Shown here: positions 34,924 through 44,395 of the stretch, one piece after another
Layout of the letters: every line of letters begins with the position of its first letter
Numbering within the stretch: position 1 is the first letter of the stretch
Origin: Lactobacillus bombicola
GTDB taxonomy: Bacteria; Bacillota; Bacilli; Lactobacillales; Lactobacillaceae
Direction of reading: 5' to 3'
Assembly: GCF_900112665.1 (NCBI RefSeq)
Contig: NZ_FOMN01000003.1
Span: 1-64,000 of the forward strand
Length of the DNA stretch: 64,000 bases
Notes under the pieces: generated by a model
The model's database searches: none
What the model was told of the DNA's origin: nothing
The model's input: the letters and a program-made list of their open reading frames with translations, nothing else
Position numbers and translations under genes: made by a program

Positions 34924-36960
34924 CTAAGTTCTTTCTTGCTGTAATTGTTTATATTCTAGTACCTGCTTAAGGTTTTTATGTATTGACTGTTGTAAATCTG
35001 GATCCTGTGTTATGACATCTCTAGCTACTTGTTGTGCCACTACTAGTGTCTCATAGTTATTAACGACATTGCCAACTTGAAACTCGGGTAAACCTGACTG
35101 TGCTTTACCAAATAAATCACCTGCACCCCGCATTTTCAAATCTGCCTTTGCAAGTTTAAAGCCATCTGTTGTTGCTGAGACTGTCTGCATCCTTGTCTTA
35201 CCAATTTCTGTTTTCGGATCAGCTAAAAAAACACAATAGCTTTGAGTTTTTCCTCTACCAATCCTACCACGTAATTGATGCAACTGGCTCATACCAAAGC
35301 GATCAGCATTATAGATTATCATCATATTAGCATTAGCCACATCTACGCCAACTTCAATTACACTAGTTGCTACTAAAATATCAATTTCTCCTGCAGCAAA
35401 AGCCATCATAATTTCGTCTTTTTTAGCTCCAGGCATTTGTCCATGTAATAAAACTACCTTTTGTTTAGGAAAATCATGAGATAGTTTCTCAAAAAGTTGT
35501 TCAGCAGTTTTTAAATCTAACGATTCAGATTCTGTAATTAATGGTGTCACTGCATAAATTTGGAAACCCTGGTTTAATTGTTTCTGCATCAATTTATACA
35601 CATCATTTATTTGACTACTAGTTTTCCAAACAGAAATAATTTGTTTTCGGCCCGCTGGCAGATGTCGTATTTCAGAAATTGCGGTATTCCCATATATTGT
35701 TAAAGCAAGAGTACGCGGGATAGGCGTAGCTGTCATCGTCAATACATCTGGCCGATCACCCTTATTAATTAAGGTTTGCCTTTGACCTACACCAAAGCGA
35801 TGCTGCTCATCAATAATTACTAAACCTAATTTTTTAAAAATAACTTTAGCTTGAATTATAGCATGGGTACCAACCACAATATTAAGTGTCCCATCAGCTA
35901 ATTCCTTATATATTTCTCGTCGTTCCAGTGTTTTGGTTGTACCCGTTAAGAGAGCTGTTTTTATCCCAAATGGACTTAGTAATTCATCAATTTTTTTAAA
36001 ATGTTGCGTAGCCAAAATTTCTGTTGGTACCATTAAAGCCACTTGATAACCAGCTGTAACTGCTGCAAACATTACATAAACAGCAACAATTGTTTTTCCC
36101 GATCCAACATCTCCTTGTAATAAACGATTCATTTGTCGATTAGAATGTAAATCAGCAAAAATCTCATTAATCACTTGCTTTTGATCCGCCGAAAGTTCAA
36201 ATGGCAACATGCTATTTAATTTTGTTACTTCAGTTAAATCATATTTTTTAGCAAATCCAATACTTTTAGCATTAAAGTTATTTAAAAATGCCAGTTCCAT
36301 TTCAAAAATAAAAAATTCACGAAAAATTGCACTTCTTTTAGCAATCATAGCTTCTTTACCATTTTTAGGATGATGCATCTTTACTATTATCTCTTGTTCA
36401 TCTAATAGTCGATACTTCTTACGTATAGCAGAGGGTACCACGTCACCTATTTCTGGTAAAAAATCTGCTATAGCCAGGTCAATTAAATCAGTCAATTTTT
36501 TCTGTCTAAGATGCCGATTAACTGAATAAATTGGTGCCATACCGCTATCATTTGCTTTTGCTGCTACAAATTTAAAAGCTGACAAACTTTGCTTGGCTAA
36601 ATTATATTTACCATATATTGCTACTTCTTGACCAATTACAATTTTTTCTTTAAGCCAAGGTTGATTAAAAAAATTGACCATGACAACATCATGGTCAATC
36701 ATTAATTTGAAACTCAAACGGCTTTTTTTATAGCCAAATCTACTTACAAAAGCTTCCGTAGCAACGATTCCCTTTAGCATTACTTTTTGACCATCCATGA
36801 TCTGATCAAGAGGAATTGTTTGTAATTCATCATAACGAAAAGGAAAATAAAAAAGCAAATCGTAAATACTATAAATTCCAAGGCTTCCAAGTATTGCAGC
36901 AGTTTTTGTCCCTACTCCTTTTAAGTCAGTTACGGGAGCAAATACTTTACTTGCATCCAT
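34924..36960 (-). CDS. recG: ATP-dependent DNA helicase RecG
   Basis: The 678-residue superfamily 2 helicase regresses stalled replication forks and processes branched DNA. The N-terminal wedge/OB domain (about 1-160) binds the junction. The helicase core has Walker A GDVGSGKTIVA (near 286), IIDEQHRFGVGQR, the TMTATPIPRT motif III, and the C-terminal HQLRGRIGRG and MRGAGDLFGKAQSGLPEF. Length is normal. It follows fakA with a single-base gap, as part of the asp23-fakA-recG-plsX-acpP cluster. Confidence 0.98.
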   Translation of the reverse strand: MDASKVFAPVTDLKGVGTKTAAILGSLGIYSIYDLLFYFPFRYDELQTIPLDQIMDGQKVMLKGIVATEAFVSRFGYKKSRLSFKLMIDHDVVMVNFFNQPWLKEKIVIGQEVAIYGKYNLAKQSLSAFKFVAAKANDSGMAPIYSVNRHLRQKKLTDLIDLAIADFLPEIGDVVPSAIRKKYRLLDEQEIIVKMHHPKNGKEAMIAKRSAIFREFFIFEMELAFLNNFNAKSIGFAKKYDLTEVTKLNSMLPFELSADQKQVINEIFADLHSNRQMNRLLQGDVGSGKTIVAVYVMFAAVTAGYQVALMVPTEILATQHFKKIDELLSPFGIKTALLTGTTKTLERREIYKELADGTLNIVVGTHAIIQAKVIFKKLGLVIIDEQHRFGVGQRQTLINKGDRPDVLTMTATPIPRTLALTIYGNTAISEIRHLPAGRKQIISVWKTSSQINDVYKLMQKQLNQGFQIYAVTPLITESESLDLKTAEQLFEKLSHDFPKQKVVLLHGQMPGAKKDEIMMAFAAGEIDILVATSVIEVGVDVANANMMIIYNADRFGMSQLHQLRGRIGRGKTQSYCVFLADPKTEIGKTRMQTVSATTDGFKLAKADLKMRGAGDLFGKAQSGLPEFQVGNVVNNYETLVVAQQVARDVITQDPDLQQSIHKNLKQVLEYKQLQQERT

Positions 36961-36961
36961 T

Positions 36962-38620
36962 TTATTCCACAGAAATTAAGAAATTATACACTGGTTGACC
37001 ACCATCATGAACTTCAAATTCTAAGTCACCATGCTTTGCTTCAAGAGCGGCTATAATTTGATCTGCTTGCTCTTTATTAGAATCACGGCCATACATTACC
37101 GTAATAATTTCTGAATCTTCATCTAACATCTTCTCAATCATATTTACAGTTGAGTTAATCAAATCAAATGTTGCCACTTGAATGTCACCATCAATAATAC
37201 CAAGATAGTCATCTTTATGGATATCAATCCCATTAATGCAAGTATCCCGGTTAGCCTGAGTAACTTCACCAGAAACAACTGTTTCAAGTGCCATTGTCAT
37301 GCTTTCAACATTGTCTTCAAGACTAGCATCTTGATCAAACGATAACATTGCTGTTAATCCTTGAGAAATCGTCTTAGTTGGAACAATCCCAACTGGAATA
37401 TCACTAACTTCTGCTGCCTGCTTAGCTGCCATCACAATGTTGCCATTATTTGGCAATACAATCGCTTGCTTAGCACCAGATTTTTTAATTGCATCAATAA
37501 TATCTTGAGTTGAAGGATTCATTGTTTGTCCACCAGAAATAATTCGGTTGACTCCTTCACTTTCAAACAGCTTTCTAATCCCATTTCCAGACGCAACTGC
37601 AATCACAGCAAAATCAACACTTTCCTGATTCTCTTCATTACTGTTGACAATTGTTTCATGTTGTATCCGCATGTTATCAATTTTTATTTTGCCTAATTGA
37701 CCAAATTGACTACCATAAGTAAAGATTTCACCCGGATGCTCTGTATGAATATGCACTTTAGCAACTTCATCGTCTGAAACGGCTAGTAATGAATCACCTA
37801 ATTTTGAAAGATAACTTCTAAACTCTTCAAGATTAAAGGCTTTTTTATTAGGAATATCGGCAGTTAAATCAACCATAATTTCCGTACAATAACCATGATC
37901 TATATCCTGAGTAGAAAGCTGGGATTGGACTGATTGATGATGCATTGCATTAATCATTTCATCCATTTCACCTTCATCTGGTTGATAGCGATCGGCAAAG
38001 CTTTCTCCTAAAAGTCCTTCTAAAAAGCCCTCATAAATAAATAGTAAGCCTTGACCACCAGAATCAACTACACCTACTTGCTTTAATACCGGTAATAAGT
38101 CAGGGGTTGTTTTTAATGCTCTTTTTGCACCTTCAACAATGGCTTTCATTACTTCTTCAACATCATCAGTTTCATTAGCTTTATTAACACCATCTTGAGC
38201 TGCCACGCGAGCAACCGTTAAAATAGTACCTTCAACTGGTTTCATTACAGCTTTATATGCTGTAGCTACACCATTAGAAAAAGCATTAGCCAATTCTTGT
38301 GCATTTAAAGTCTGCATCCCCTGGGTAGCTTTATAAATACCTCTAAATAATTGTGAAGAAATAACACCACTATTTCCCCGTGCCCCCATTAACATACCTT
38401 TAGCTAGACTTTCAGTCAAATCACCAACGCTTGAGCTAGTGTTTTCACTAACAGCTTTAGCTCCGCTTTCAATAGTCAAATTCATATTTGTGCCAGTGTC
38501 ACCATCTGGTACAGGAAAAACATTCAACGAGTTAATAAACTCTGCATTACGACCTAATCTATGGGTTGCAACACGAACCATATCCCTAAATTTTTTACTA
38601 TCTATTTCCTTTAAAACCAA
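36962..38620 (-). CDS. fakA: Fatty acid kinase subunit FakA (DAK-type, YloV)
   Basis: The 552-residue cytoplasmic kinase phosphorylates exogenous fatty acids bound to FakB for use by PlsX/PlsY. The N-terminal Dhak-L nucleotide domain has DGDTGTNMNLT (about 38-48), MLMGARGNSGVISSQLFRG and VDSGGQGLLFI. The middle and C-terminal domains (about 225-552; GYCTEIMVDL; DDYLGIIDGD) are typical. The start is TTG at 38620 with GGAGG 9 bases upstream. Co-located with plsX and acpP in one cluster. No fakB is in this window. Confidence 0.94.
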   Translation of the reverse strand: MVLKEIDSKKFRDMVRVATHRLGRNAEFINSLNVFPVPDGDTGTNMNLTIESGAKAVSENTSSSVGDLTESLAKGMLMGARGNSGVISSQLFRGIYKATQGMQTLNAQELANAFSNGVATAYKAVMKPVEGTILTVARVAAQDGVNKANETDDVEEVMKAIVEGAKRALKTTPDLLPVLKQVGVVDSGGQGLLFIYEGFLEGLLGESFADRYQPDEGEMDEMINAMHHQSVQSQLSTQDIDHGYCTEIMVDLTADIPNKKAFNLEEFRSYLSKLGDSLLAVSDDEVAKVHIHTEHPGEIFTYGSQFGQLGKIKIDNMRIQHETIVNSNEENQESVDFAVIAVASGNGIRKLFESEGVNRIISGGQTMNPSTQDIIDAIKKSGAKQAIVLPNNGNIVMAAKQAAEVSDIPVGIVPTKTISQGLTAMLSFDQDASLEDNVESMTMALETVVSGEVTQANRDTCINGIDIHKDDYLGIIDGDIQVATFDLINSTVNMIEKMLDEDSEIITVMYGRDSNKEQADQIIAALEAKHGDLEFEVHDGGQPVYNFLISVE

Positions 38621-38641
38621 TATCCTAAACCTCCGCTTGAA

Positions 38642-39004
38642 TTATTCGTCAAGCACTTTAACACTTTGAACGATGACATTAACAGCCTTAGTATCAATTC
38701 CAAGCTGATTTTTCAAGTTAAATTTTACGCTGTCTTGTACATTACGACTTACTTCTGAAATTTTCAATCCATAACCTACAATAATATAAACATCAACTGT
38801 AATCATATTATCTTCTGACTTGACAACTACACCACGTTTATAATTTGCACGGTTAAGAATTCCATCAAATCCATCACGAATTGCATTCTTTGATGCCATT
38901 CCAACAACTCCGTAGTTGGATGTAGCTGCGCTACCAACGACAGTTGCAATTACTCCGTTTGAAATATCAATCAAACCATCTTTTGTTTTGATTTTTACAG
39001 CCAT
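38642..39004 (-). CDS. yloU: Asp23/Gls24 family protein (YloU)
   Basis: The 120-residue protein has an Asp23/DUF322 domain (DGLIDISNGVIATVVGSAA; GVVGMAS; VDVYIIVGYGLKISEVSRNVQ). Family members are linked to envelope stress. YloU is regularly encoded before fakA and divergent from rpmB, exactly as here. Start set at the ATG at 39004, after GGAGG. A second paralogue of a different branch (yqhY) lies at 57558. Precise function is unknown. Confidence 0.92.
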   Translation of the reverse strand: MAVKIKTKDGLIDISNGVIATVVGSAATSNYGVVGMASKNAIRDGFDGILNRANYKRGVVVKSEDNMITVDVYIIVGYGLKISEVSRNVQDSVKFNLKNQLGIDTKAVNVIVQSVKVLDE

Positions 39005-39104
39005 ATTTATCCTCCATATCATTGTTCTCGATATTATGAATCTATTTTATCATAGTAATCAAGTATTAAGGGAAAATCCTATTCATAAAAAATACTTTTT
39101 AGAG

Positions 39105-39133
39105 TTGCAATGATTTTTAAATTATGCTATCTT
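39105..39133 (+). promoter_or_regulatory. rpmB promoter
   Basis: A -35 box TTGCAA (39105-39110) and a -10 box TATCTT (39128-39133) with a 17-base spacer. Confidence 0.65.
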
Positions 39134-39171
39134 AATTGAGTATGAAAACACAAATAAAGGAGGTTTAGCAA

Positions 39172-39357
39172 ATGGCAAAAGATTATTTAACTGGTAAAAA
39201 GACCACTTTTGGTAATACACGTTCACACGCATTGAATTCGTCACGTCGTACATGGAAGCCAAACCTTCAAAAAGTTCGCATTCTTGTTGATGGTAAACCA
39301 AAACGTGTTTGGGTTTCAACTAAGACTTTAAAGTCTGGTAAAGTTACTCGCGTATAA
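39172..39357 (+). CDS. rpmB: Ribosomal protein L28 (bL28)
   Basis: The 61-residue, very basic protein of the large ribosomal subunit has [38 protein letters not shown] and KVTRV (family core pieces). AAAGGAGG precedes the ATG. It is a single-gene unit divergent from yloU-fakA, the classical arrangement, and ends in a terminator. It lacks the four-cysteine zinc motif found in some L28 forms. Confidence 0.96.
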   Translation: MAKDYLTGKKTTFGNTRSHALNSSRRTWKPNLQKVRILVDGKPKRVWVSTKTLKSGKVTRV

Positions 39358-39397
39358 TAAAAAAGCTGACGACTAATGATTGCCGCCAGTTTTTTTA
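39358..39397 (+). terminator. rpmB terminator
   Basis: An imperfect hairpin (AGCTGACG pairing with CGCCAGT-type 3' arm) lies directly after the stop codon and is followed by seven T. Confidence 0.7.
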
Positions 39398-39409
39398 TTT
39401 TAAAATTAG

Positions 39410-39450
39410 AACCATTTTCTGTCTAATTATTATAGAAAATGGTTTTTTAA
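39410..39450. terminator. Second hairpin between rpmB and thiN
   Basis: AACCATTTTCT (39410-39420) pairs perfectly with AGAAAATGGTT (39434-39444), followed by six T on the plus strand. It overlaps the thiN stop region and may end transcription from both sides. Confidence 0.7.
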
Positions 39451-40130
39451 ATTTTCTGAAATCGGTTGATATCTTTCGACTGTATCACAGCAACAACGCC
39501 TTCATTGAAAGATACATTAACTAAATTCTGTTGTACAAATTCATTTGAGCTTAAAGATATTGGGTATGAATTAAAGTAACTAGATAAATTATATTTTGCG
39601 CCATTAATATTTAAATTTTTTACTTCTGATAGAGTAACTATTCCAAAATATGTATAACCTGGCCGTCTTTTTATTGTATGATTACCAGGATTATAAAATT
39701 TAACTAGATTTTGCCGATCAATAATTTCTATTTTTTCAGCCCAGGCATTAAACTCAGGCTTAAGCATCATTAACATGTTCGTCATAAAGTGATCAAGACG
39801 CCCGCCAGTAGCTCCTAAAAGTGTTAAAAAATTTATCTGATAATCTTCAAAAGCATATTTTAACATCAATTCAGTATCAGTTAAATCTTTTTCTGGTACC
39901 GAATAGCGCATGTCAGGAATATATTGTTCAATAATATTTAATTCATTTTTTTTAAGCGAATCAAAGTCGCCCACAGCTAAATCTGGCACTAATCCTAATT
40001 CCGCTAAAAGTATACTCCCTCGGTCAACACCAATTAGTAAGGAGGCTCTTTTTTTTGCCGCAAAAATTTGTTTTTTCATAAAGGCTGGCCACTGTGATTT
40101 AGGCCCGCCTAATAACGCAACAGCCTTCAT
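39447..40130 (-). CDS. thiN: Thiamine pyrophosphokinase
   Basis: The 227-residue enzyme transfers pyrophosphate from ATP to thiamine, giving the cofactor thiamine diphosphate. The N-terminal catalytic domain has ALLGGPKSQWP, LLIGVDRGSILL, LAVGDFDSL, EKDLTDTELMLKYA and LLGATGGRLDH. The smaller C-terminal beta domain (about 140-227) binds thiamine. It overlaps rpe by 4 bases and ends the priA-fmt-rsmB-stp-pknB-rsgA-rpe-thiN run. Confidence 0.94.
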   Translation of the reverse strand: MKAVALLGGPKSQWPAFMKKQIFAAKKRASLLIGVDRGSILLAELGLVPDLAVGDFDSLKKNELNIIEQYIPDMRYSVPEKDLTDTELMLKYAFEDYQINFLTLLGATGGRLDHFMTNMLMMLKPEFNAWAEKIEIIDRQNLVKFYNPGNHTIKRRPGYTYFGIVTLSEVKNLNINGAKYNLSSYFNSYPISLSSNEFVQQNLVNVSFNEGVVAVIQSKDINRFQKI

Positions 40131-40777
40131 TTTAAGACCCTATTCAATTCGTTAATTTGCGCTACAACACTTTCTTGACAAAATAAATATGACCCCGCAA
40201 CAAAAATCTCTGCCCCAGCTTCTTGGGCTAATTTTGCAGTTTGCCTATTTATTCCACCATCGACCTCAACTGGAATCTTGCTTGCTAACATGAGTTTGGC
40301 TTGACGAATTTTTTCACACGATTCAGCAATAAATTTCTGCCCGCCAAAGCCGGGATAAACTGTCATAATTAATAATTGATCAATTTTTGGTATAAAGGGG
40401 GGTAAAACCGTTAAAGGGGTATCAGGATTAAGTACAAGACCGACTTTAACTTGACGCTGCTTTAAGTAGTCAATCCATTTATTCAATTCAGCAGTATCCA
40501 TAGCTTCATAATGCAATAACATTAAATCAGCCCCCGCTTTAACAAAAGCTGGAACCATTATTTCTGGTTTATTACTCATTAAGTGTACTTCAGCTTCAAG
40601 CTTAGGAAAAGTCTTCTTAAAATCACTTACTACTTGTGGTCCAAAAGATAGATTAGGAACAAAATGTCCATCCATAATATCAATATGGAATCTTTTGATT
40701 CCTGCTTGAGCTGCTACTTGAATATCATTTTTTAAATCTAGATTATTAATATTTAAAATTGAAGGTGCTATCATCAT
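40127..40777 (-). CDS. rpe: Ribulose-phosphate 3-epimerase
   Basis: The 216-residue TIM-barrel enzyme interconverts ribulose 5-phosphate and xylulose 5-phosphate in the pentose-phosphate pathway. Visible: IAPSILNIN, FHIDIMDGHFVPNLSFGP with metal-binding His and Asp, EVHLMS, MTVYPGFGGQKF and EVDGGIN. It overlaps thiN by 4 bases and lies 13 bases after rsgA. Metabolically linked to arabinose catabolism at the left end only in the broad sense of sharing xylulose 5-phosphate. Confidence 0.97.
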   Translation of the reverse strand: MMIAPSILNINNLDLKNDIQVAAQAGIKRFHIDIMDGHFVPNLSFGPQVVSDFKKTFPKLEAEVHLMSNKPEIMVPAFVKAGADLMLLHYEAMDTAELNKWIDYLKQRQVKVGLVLNPDTPLTVLPPFIPKIDQLLIMTVYPGFGGQKFIAESCEKIRQAKLMLASKIPVEVDGGINRQTAKLAQEAGAEIFVAGSYLFCQESVVAQINELNRVLK

Positions 40778-40790
40778 TTTTTCTTTCTTC

Positions 40791-41684
40791 TCACTTTAAG
40801 TATTCTGGAAGCCGCCCATGTTCAATTTCTGTTCTCATAAGCAAGTAATTATCATAGCGACTTTGCTTTATTTGTTTTTTTTCAACTAAATTTTTAACTT
40901 CACATTTAGGCTCTTTAAGGTGTTGACAACCACGAAATTTACAACTACTACTCACTCGTTTAAATTCGACAAAGTAATTACACAACTCGTTTATTTTAAT
41001 TGGTGTAAAGTCAATTGCAGAAAAGCCAGGCGTATCAGCTAAATATCCATGACCTATACGGAAAAGCTGGACCGTTCTTGTTGTATGCTTGCCTCGATTT
41101 AGACTGGAAGATATGGCCGCCGTTTTTTGCTTTAAGCTCTTTTTAAGATGATTAATTAATGTCGACTTTCCTGCCCCCGATTGCCCAGCCAAGGTCCAAA
41201 TCTGGTTGGGCTTAATAATGGTAGCCAAATTTTGCGCAAAATCTTCCCAATTATAAACTACTTGATATCCAAGTTGGGCATAATAATTGAGATTTTGCTT
41301 AATTTCAGTTAATTGTGGTGCACTAACTAAATCAGTCTTAGAAAGATAAATACTAACTGCAACCTTTTGCCAAGAAAAAAATGTTAAATAACGATCAAGT
41401 AATTGCAAAGAAAATTCGGGTTCCACAGCAGAAATAACCAATAAAACTTGATCAACATTTGCGACTGCAGGTCGCCCGATTAAATTTGTTCGCGCATAAA
41501 CTTCAACTAAATAATTCATTCCATGTTCATCAAGTTGTATTTTTACTCGATCACCTACGGTCGGCTTTTGCTTATTTTTGCGAAAAATTCCGCGCGCTCT
41601 TGTACGCTCAATTCCGTTGCTTGTTTGAACATCATAAAATCCTGCAATTGAACTGACAATAATTCCTTCTACCTGCTTATTCAT
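40791..41684 (-). CDS. rsgA: Ribosome biogenesis GTPase RsgA
   Basis: The 297-residue circularly permuted GTPase checks 30S decoding-site maturation. Order: OB fold (about 1-65), permuted GTPase with G4 LSKTDLV, G1 [14 protein letters not shown] and G3 [10 protein letters not shown]. The C-terminal zinc finger has the Cys/His set [14 protein letters not shown]. It overlaps the kinase gene by 4 bases. The stp-pknB-rsgA-rpe-thiN order is conserved in Firmicutes. Confidence 0.97.
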   Translation of the reverse strand: MNKQVEGIIVSSIAGFYDVQTSNGIERTRARGIFRKNKQKPTVGDRVKIQLDEHGMNYLVEVYARTNLIGRPAVANVDQVLLVISAVEPEFSLQLLDRYLTFFSWQKVAVSIYLSKTDLVSAPQLTEIKQNLNYYAQLGYQVVYNWEDFAQNLATIIKPNQIWTLAGQSGAGKSTLINHLKKSLKQKTAAISSSLNRGKHTTRTVQLFRIGHGYLADTPGFSAIDFTPIKINELCNYFVEFKRVSSSCKFRGCQHLKEPKCEVKNLVEKKQIKQSRYDNYLLMRTEIEHGRLPEYLK

Positions 41685-43645
41685 TTATGAACCTTTTCAT
41701 TTAAAATCGTTTGTCCATCACGAACAACCTTTAATATACCCGAATTATTTTTTAGCACAAAAGGTATTGAAAAATTGACATCTCGTTTAATATACAAATC
41801 ACGATAAATATTTTTTACGGAGTGACTATCATCACTTATATATATTTGAACATGGTTTTGCTTGCTATCAATAGCTCCCTCATTGTTTTCATAATTAACA
41901 GTGAAAGTCTTGGTAACCGTAAAGTCTTGTTCCCTTTTGGACCCCTCAGAAACACTAACTATAACAGTACTACCGCGTTGAACTGCTGTTCCAGCGGAAG
42001 GACTCATAGAAATAATCATACCTTTTTTGACCTTATTTGAGTAAGTTGGACTAACTTGTAAAATCAAATTATGCCTATGTGCATATATCTGCGCACTCTT
42101 CAGAGAATACGTACTTAAATTAGGTAATTTAATCAGATTATAATCAATATGTTCATTTCGACCATTAGAAACACTAAGTGTAATCGTTGTTTGGGCCGGC
42201 TTAACCTCTACATCTGCTGCAATACTTTGCGTAATAACATTCTCTGGCGCAACACTGTTTGAAAATTGATTTGCTCGTATAACTTGAAAACCCATGCTTT
42301 CAAGTTTACTTGCTGCCACTTGATAATTTTCACCTGTTACATCAGGGACACGAATCATTTTTGCACCATCAGAAACATAAAGATTAATATAGCGCCCTTG
42401 CTTAATATTTTTTCCAGCAGGTGGTGAAGTTTTAATGATCTTACCCTTTTCAATGCTATTAGAATTTTTATGCTTTATGCTACCTATTTTTAATCCTAAA
42501 TTTTCTAGACGACTACGTGCCCTACTTTCAGTTAAATTGGTTACATTAGGAATACGAACTTCATTATTGTTCCTACCAAAAAGTACAAAAAACATTAACC
42601 CAACTACTGTTATAGCTGCTAATCCAACAAAAATCCACCACCATTTATATTTACGCAAATTCTGAAAAAAAATAGGGCTTTTCTTTTGCTCATCTTTAGC
42701 TATACTTTTTTTTGCTTGCTCTATTGTCGCACTCGTTCTATTCGCTTTAAAGTTTGGTAATACAATCGTTTCATCATTATTTAAACCATTATTAGCTAAA
42801 AAGGGAGGTTCATTTGCCCGCTGTTTTTCTAAACTTGTATCTAAATCAACTTGCATTTCATAAGCTGACGCGTATCTAAGACGTGGATCCTTAGCTGTCG
42901 CCCTTAAAACCACATTTTCTAAAGACTGCGGTACTTTTTCATCTTTTTCTTTAATTGAAGGAATCGGCTCTTGAGCATGTTTTAATGCAATGGCAACAGC
43001 CGAGTCACCATTAAAGGGCACTGAACCTGTAATTAATTCATAAAGAATTATCCCCAAAGAATAAATATCGGATTGCTTAGTAACTAAGCCGCCTCGAGTT
43101 TGCTCGGGTGACATATAGTGAACAGAACCAACAGCTGAGTTAGTTTGTGTAACAGAATTTTGATTTAACGCAACGGCAATACCAAAATCAGCAATCTTAA
43201 TATTGCCTCTTTTATCCATTAAAATATTTTGTGGTTTTAAATCACGATGGATCACATTATGTTTATGAGCTAGTGTCATCGCACTTAAAATTTGATCCAT
43301 TATACGAATCACATCATGTAAATCAAGAGGCGTATTTTTTCTAATATAATCTTTTAAATCTGGTCCATCAACATATTCCATGACCATGTATGGTAAGCCA
43401 TAGTCCGTGCCCACATCTAAAACCATAACGATATTGGGATGACTAAGTTCACTAGTAGCTAATGCTTCACGCTGAAAACGAGCTAAAATTTGCGGTTCTT
43501 TTTGTAAATCCATGCGCAGAATCTTAACAGCAACTTTTCGTTGTAAAATAATATCCTCAGCCAAATATACATTAGACATTCCGCCTTCGCCCAGAGTATC
43601 TATAATACGATAACGATCACCTAGCAAATAGCCCCTATTTATCAT
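41681..43645 (-). CDS. pknB: PASTA-domain serine/threonine protein kinase
   Basis: The 654-residue membrane kinase (PrkC/Stk1 type) senses cell-wall precursors and muropeptides. The cytosolic kinase domain (about 10-275) has G-loop GEGGMSNVY, Lys41 (AVKIL), HRDLKPQN and [13 protein letters not shown] follows the activation loop. One membrane helix lies near 337-358 ([19 protein letters not shown]). Three extracellular PASTA repeats cover about 366-570, then comes an extracellular tail of about 80 residues. The start overlaps the phosphatase stop by one base (TAATG), coupling the antagonistic pair. Confidence 0.97.
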   Translation of the reverse strand: MINRGYLLGDRYRIIDTLGEGGMSNVYLAEDIILQRKVAVKILRMDLQKEPQILARFQREALATSELSHPNIVMVLDVGTDYGLPYMVMEYVDGPDLKDYIRKNTPLDLHDVIRIMDQILSAMTLAHKHNVIHRDLKPQNILMDKRGNIKIADFGIAVALNQNSVTQTNSAVGSVHYMSPEQTRGGLVTKQSDIYSLGIILYELITGSVPFNGDSAVAIALKHAQEPIPSIKEKDEKVPQSLENVVLRATAKDPRLRYASAYEMQVDLDTSLEKQRANEPPFLANNGLNNDETIVLPNFKANRTSATIEQAKKSIAKDEQKKSPIFFQNLRKYKWWWIFVGLAAITVVGLMFFVLFGRNNNEVRIPNVTNLTESRARSRLENLGLKIGSIKHKNSNSIEKGKIIKTSPPAGKNIKQGRYINLYVSDGAKMIRVPDVTGENYQVAASKLESMGFQVIRANQFSNSVAPENVITQSIAADVEVKPAQTTITLSVSNGRNEHIDYNLIKLPNLSTYSLKSAQIYAHRHNLILQVSPTYSNKVKKGMIISMSPSAGTAVQRGSTVIVSVSEGSKREQDFTVTKTFTVNYENNEGAIDSKQNHVQIYISDDSHSVKNIYRDLYIKRDVNFSIPFVLKNNSGILKVVRDGQTILNEKVHK

Positions 43646-44391
43646 TATTTTTCACCGCCTTCATCCAAAATTAGGCAAACAGTGATATTATCTCCCCCAC
43701 CTAAGCGATTGGCTTCATCAATTAATTTTTGACACCGCTCTTTAAGGGATAAGTCTTTAGTTGCTAAAACTTGTTGGATTTGCGGATCACTCAAGGAATT
43801 AGTTAAACCGTCGGTACATAATAAAATAAGGTCATGCTTCTTTATCTTGATTTGACAAAATTCTGGATCAATTGTGCTAGAAACACCTAATGATTGCGTA
43901 ATAATATTTTTTTGCGGATGGTTTTTCGCCTGCTGCTTAGTAATTTGTCCCATTTTTACTAACTCATTAACGAGTGAGTGGTCTTCTACTAATTGAGTAA
44001 ATTTACCTTCCGTGTAACCATATGCACGTGAATCACCTAAATGTGCAATTATTGCTTCAGTGTCAAAGACAATTGCTAAAACAATCGTAGTACCCATACC
44101 ATTGAGATCTGGAAATCGATCTGCAGTATGTAAGATTGTATCATTTTCTACTTTAAGCTGAACATCTAGCCACTTATGGGCACTAGAGCAATCGTTAAAA
44201 TCAGTCATACTGAAGCTATGCCCTAAATGGCTTACAGCCATTGTTGAAGCAACATCCCCACCTTGATGACCACCCATTCCATCACAAACAATGGCCATTA
44301 CTGCATTATTCTTATTTTTAAAAACCTGTACAAAATCTTGATTACTTTTTCGTATTTTTCCAATACTCGAAGCAAAAGCTGTTCTTATCAA
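43645..44391 (-). CDS. stp: PP2C-type protein phosphatase (Stp/PrpC)
   Basis: The 248-residue metal-dependent Ser/Thr phosphatase reverses phosphorylation by the adjacent kinase. PPM motifs: IRKSNQDFV, AIVCDGMGGHQGGDVAS, IAHLGDSRAYGY, EDHSLVNELVKMGQIT, LLCTDGLTNSL and GGGDNITV, with the metal-binding aspartates intact. It starts with TTG at 44391, behind GAGG that lies in the end of rsmB. Translationally linked to pknB. Confidence 0.96.
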   Translation of the reverse strand: MIRTAFASSIGKIRKSNQDFVQVFKNKNNAVMAIVCDGMGGHQGGDVASTMAVSHLGHSFSMTDFNDCSSAHKWLDVQLKVENDTILHTADRFPDLNGMGTTIVLAIVFDTEAIIAHLGDSRAYGYTEGKFTQLVEDHSLVNELVKMGQITKQQAKNHPQKNIITQSLGVSSTIDPEFCQIKIKKHDLILLCTDGLTNSLSDPQIQQVLATKDLSLKERCQKLIDEANRLGGGDNITVCLILDEGGEK

Positions 44392-44395
44392 AACG